The notes beneath the pieces were generated by a model. The model did no database searches. It was not told the DNA's origin and saw only the letters and a list, made by a program, of their open reading frames with translations. The position numbers and the translations under genes are program-made. Shown one piece after another: positions 41,601 through 42,223 of a DNA stretch of 42,223 nucleotides (its first letter is position 1; every line of letters begins with the position of its first letter). The stretch spans positions 1-42,223 of the forward strand of contig JACYMC010000075.1 of assembly GCA_015272195.1 (NCBI GenBank), read 5' to 3'. Origin of the DNA: Candidatus Sericytochromatia bacterium. GTDB lineage: Bacteria; Cyanobacteriota; Sericytochromatia; UBA7694.

Positions 41601-42223
41601 TTAGCGCAGCCCTTCAGAAACCAGCGAAGGCATAGTGCCCACGCCAAGATGCGCCTCAATACTCTGCTTCAGAAACGCGAGGGCAGAGCGGTTTTGCTGG
41701 CGGCATGAGTGAACTACGCTGAACAGACGCTCTATCAGCCGACTGCCTTGCTCCGACTGCGTTCCATAGCAAACTTTACGCAAGACCACCAGGGGACGTA
41801 TGGCTCTTTCAGCCCTGTTGTTAGAAGGCTCGATTTCTTTTCTTTCAAAAGTCCATAACGCTGACTCCACCTTCAATAAGGCCCTGCAGGTGGAGGCTGT
41901 CTGGGCTCGCGCAGATTTTTGCCCTTTTTCGGTCGCATAATTGGCGCCCTGTTTCAAAAGCAGGTGAACCTGGCGGCGTAGCCCACGCATATATTGCTTG
42001 AATGTGCAGCGTTGAATTTCGCCCGCCTGATAGCGCCGCCAATCCCAGAACACCTGATAGCCATGTTCCATCAGTGCTTCGCCGATTTCAGCACTTTCAC
42101 CCGGACGCTCAGACATTCGTCGGAACTCTCTGACCAGATGCGCCCAACACAAAGCGCGCTGCTCAAGGGGCAGCCAATTGTAACCGCTCCAGCGATCACT
42201 GCAGGCAACGCCCTTAAAGCCCT
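41601..42223 (-). CDS. IS66 family transposase, C-terminal part (runs off the window)
   Basis: The frame enters from the right edge and ends at TAA 41601-41603, giving about 207 residues. It has ACSDRWSGYNW near the edge, followed by LCWAHLVREFRRM, and then the DDE region EPSNNRAERAIRPLVVLRK with the catalytic Glu, and YGTQSEQGSRLIERLFSVVHS. These are IS66 TnpC motifs; the Asp of SDRW is a second catalytic residue. The N-terminal zinc-finger part is outside the window. I could not recognise the terminal inverted repeat in 41497-41600. Confidence 0.88.
   Translation of the reverse strand, partial: GFKGVACSDRWSGYNWLPLEQRALCWAHLVREFRRMSERPGESAEIGEALMEHGYQVFWDWRRYQAGEIQRCTFKQYMRGLRRQVHLLLKQGANYATEKGQKSARAQTASTCRALLKVESALWTFERKEIEPSNNRAERAIRPLVVLRKVCYGTQSEQGSRLIERLFSVVHSCRQQNRSALAFLKQSIEAHLGVGTMPSLVSEGLR

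Overview
The window is about 42 kb of fairly GC-rich, gene-dense bacterial DNA. The organism has an outer membrane: there is an outer-membrane-type beta-barrel protein, there are two probable lipoproteins, and many proteins carry signal peptides. I cannot place it firmly. The mixture (LPP20-type protein, MuiA-like protein, NagB/PIG-L fusion, giant HEAT and coiled-coil proteins, type II sulfide:quinone reductase) suggests an uncultured Gram-negative lineage. A non-photosynthetic relative of Cyanobacteria (Sericytochromatia/Melainabacteria-like) is only a guess. Both window edges lie inside insertion-sequence transposase genes: IS1380-like at the left, IS66-like at the right.

Layout. 1-5.4 kb: IS1380 end, a frameshifted Gly/Ala-rich membrane protein gene, an exported beta-propeller, a MuiA-like protein, and an LPP20-like protein with promoter and terminator. 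5.4-8 kb: a small coiled-coil membrane protein, the YggS-type PLP protein, then on the minus strand a 55-residue hydrophobic peptide gene, a pterin carbinolamine dehydratase and a homocysteine S-methyltransferase-like gene. 8-15.2 kb: a short promoter-terminator RNA unit, a 1545-residue coiled-coil protein, a membrane-anchored protein, and a convergent leaderless lysozyme-like protein. 15.3-18.5 kb: a conserved uncharacterised protein, tRNA-Pro(UGG), and a NagB/PIG-L fusion. 18.5-23.2 kb: a compact minus-strand five-gene set (beta-barrel, FecR, ComF, lipoprotein globin, RecN) behind one good promoter. 23.4-27.6 kb: a 57-residue membrane peptide gene and a 1340-residue HEAT-repeat protein. 27.6-28.8 kb: an FprA-like MBL-fold protein with an FNR-type box upstream. 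29-30.4 kb: rpsF, short ssb-like gene, rpsR. 30.4-32.8 kb: a leaderless unknown protein, then a PadR regulator divergent from a DUF2214 membrane protein across a 20-bp inverted repeat. 32.9-41.5 kb: htpG, then a sulfur region (cystathionine beta-synthase/cysteine synthase type enzyme, CPBP protease, SQR, DUF1641, a split YeeE/YedE transporter pair, a DUF3365 haem protein, a His-rich periplasmic protein).

The most unusual points are: ribosomal protein S18 with a 104-residue Arg/Gly-rich N-terminal extension containing three identical 45-bp repeats and an RG-rich C-terminal tail; the coiled-coil/membrane-anchor/lysozyme-like neighbourhood; the divergent sulfide promoters sharing GGGTAT/ATACCC half-sites; the exported globin next to recN; and the perfect FNR-like box next to the diiron MBL gene. 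Two genes (323-1184 and 36708-36973) read as if one base had been gained or lost, either real decay or assembly error.

The reading is by eye. Family names rest on recognised motifs and not on searches. Promoters and structures are pattern calls.
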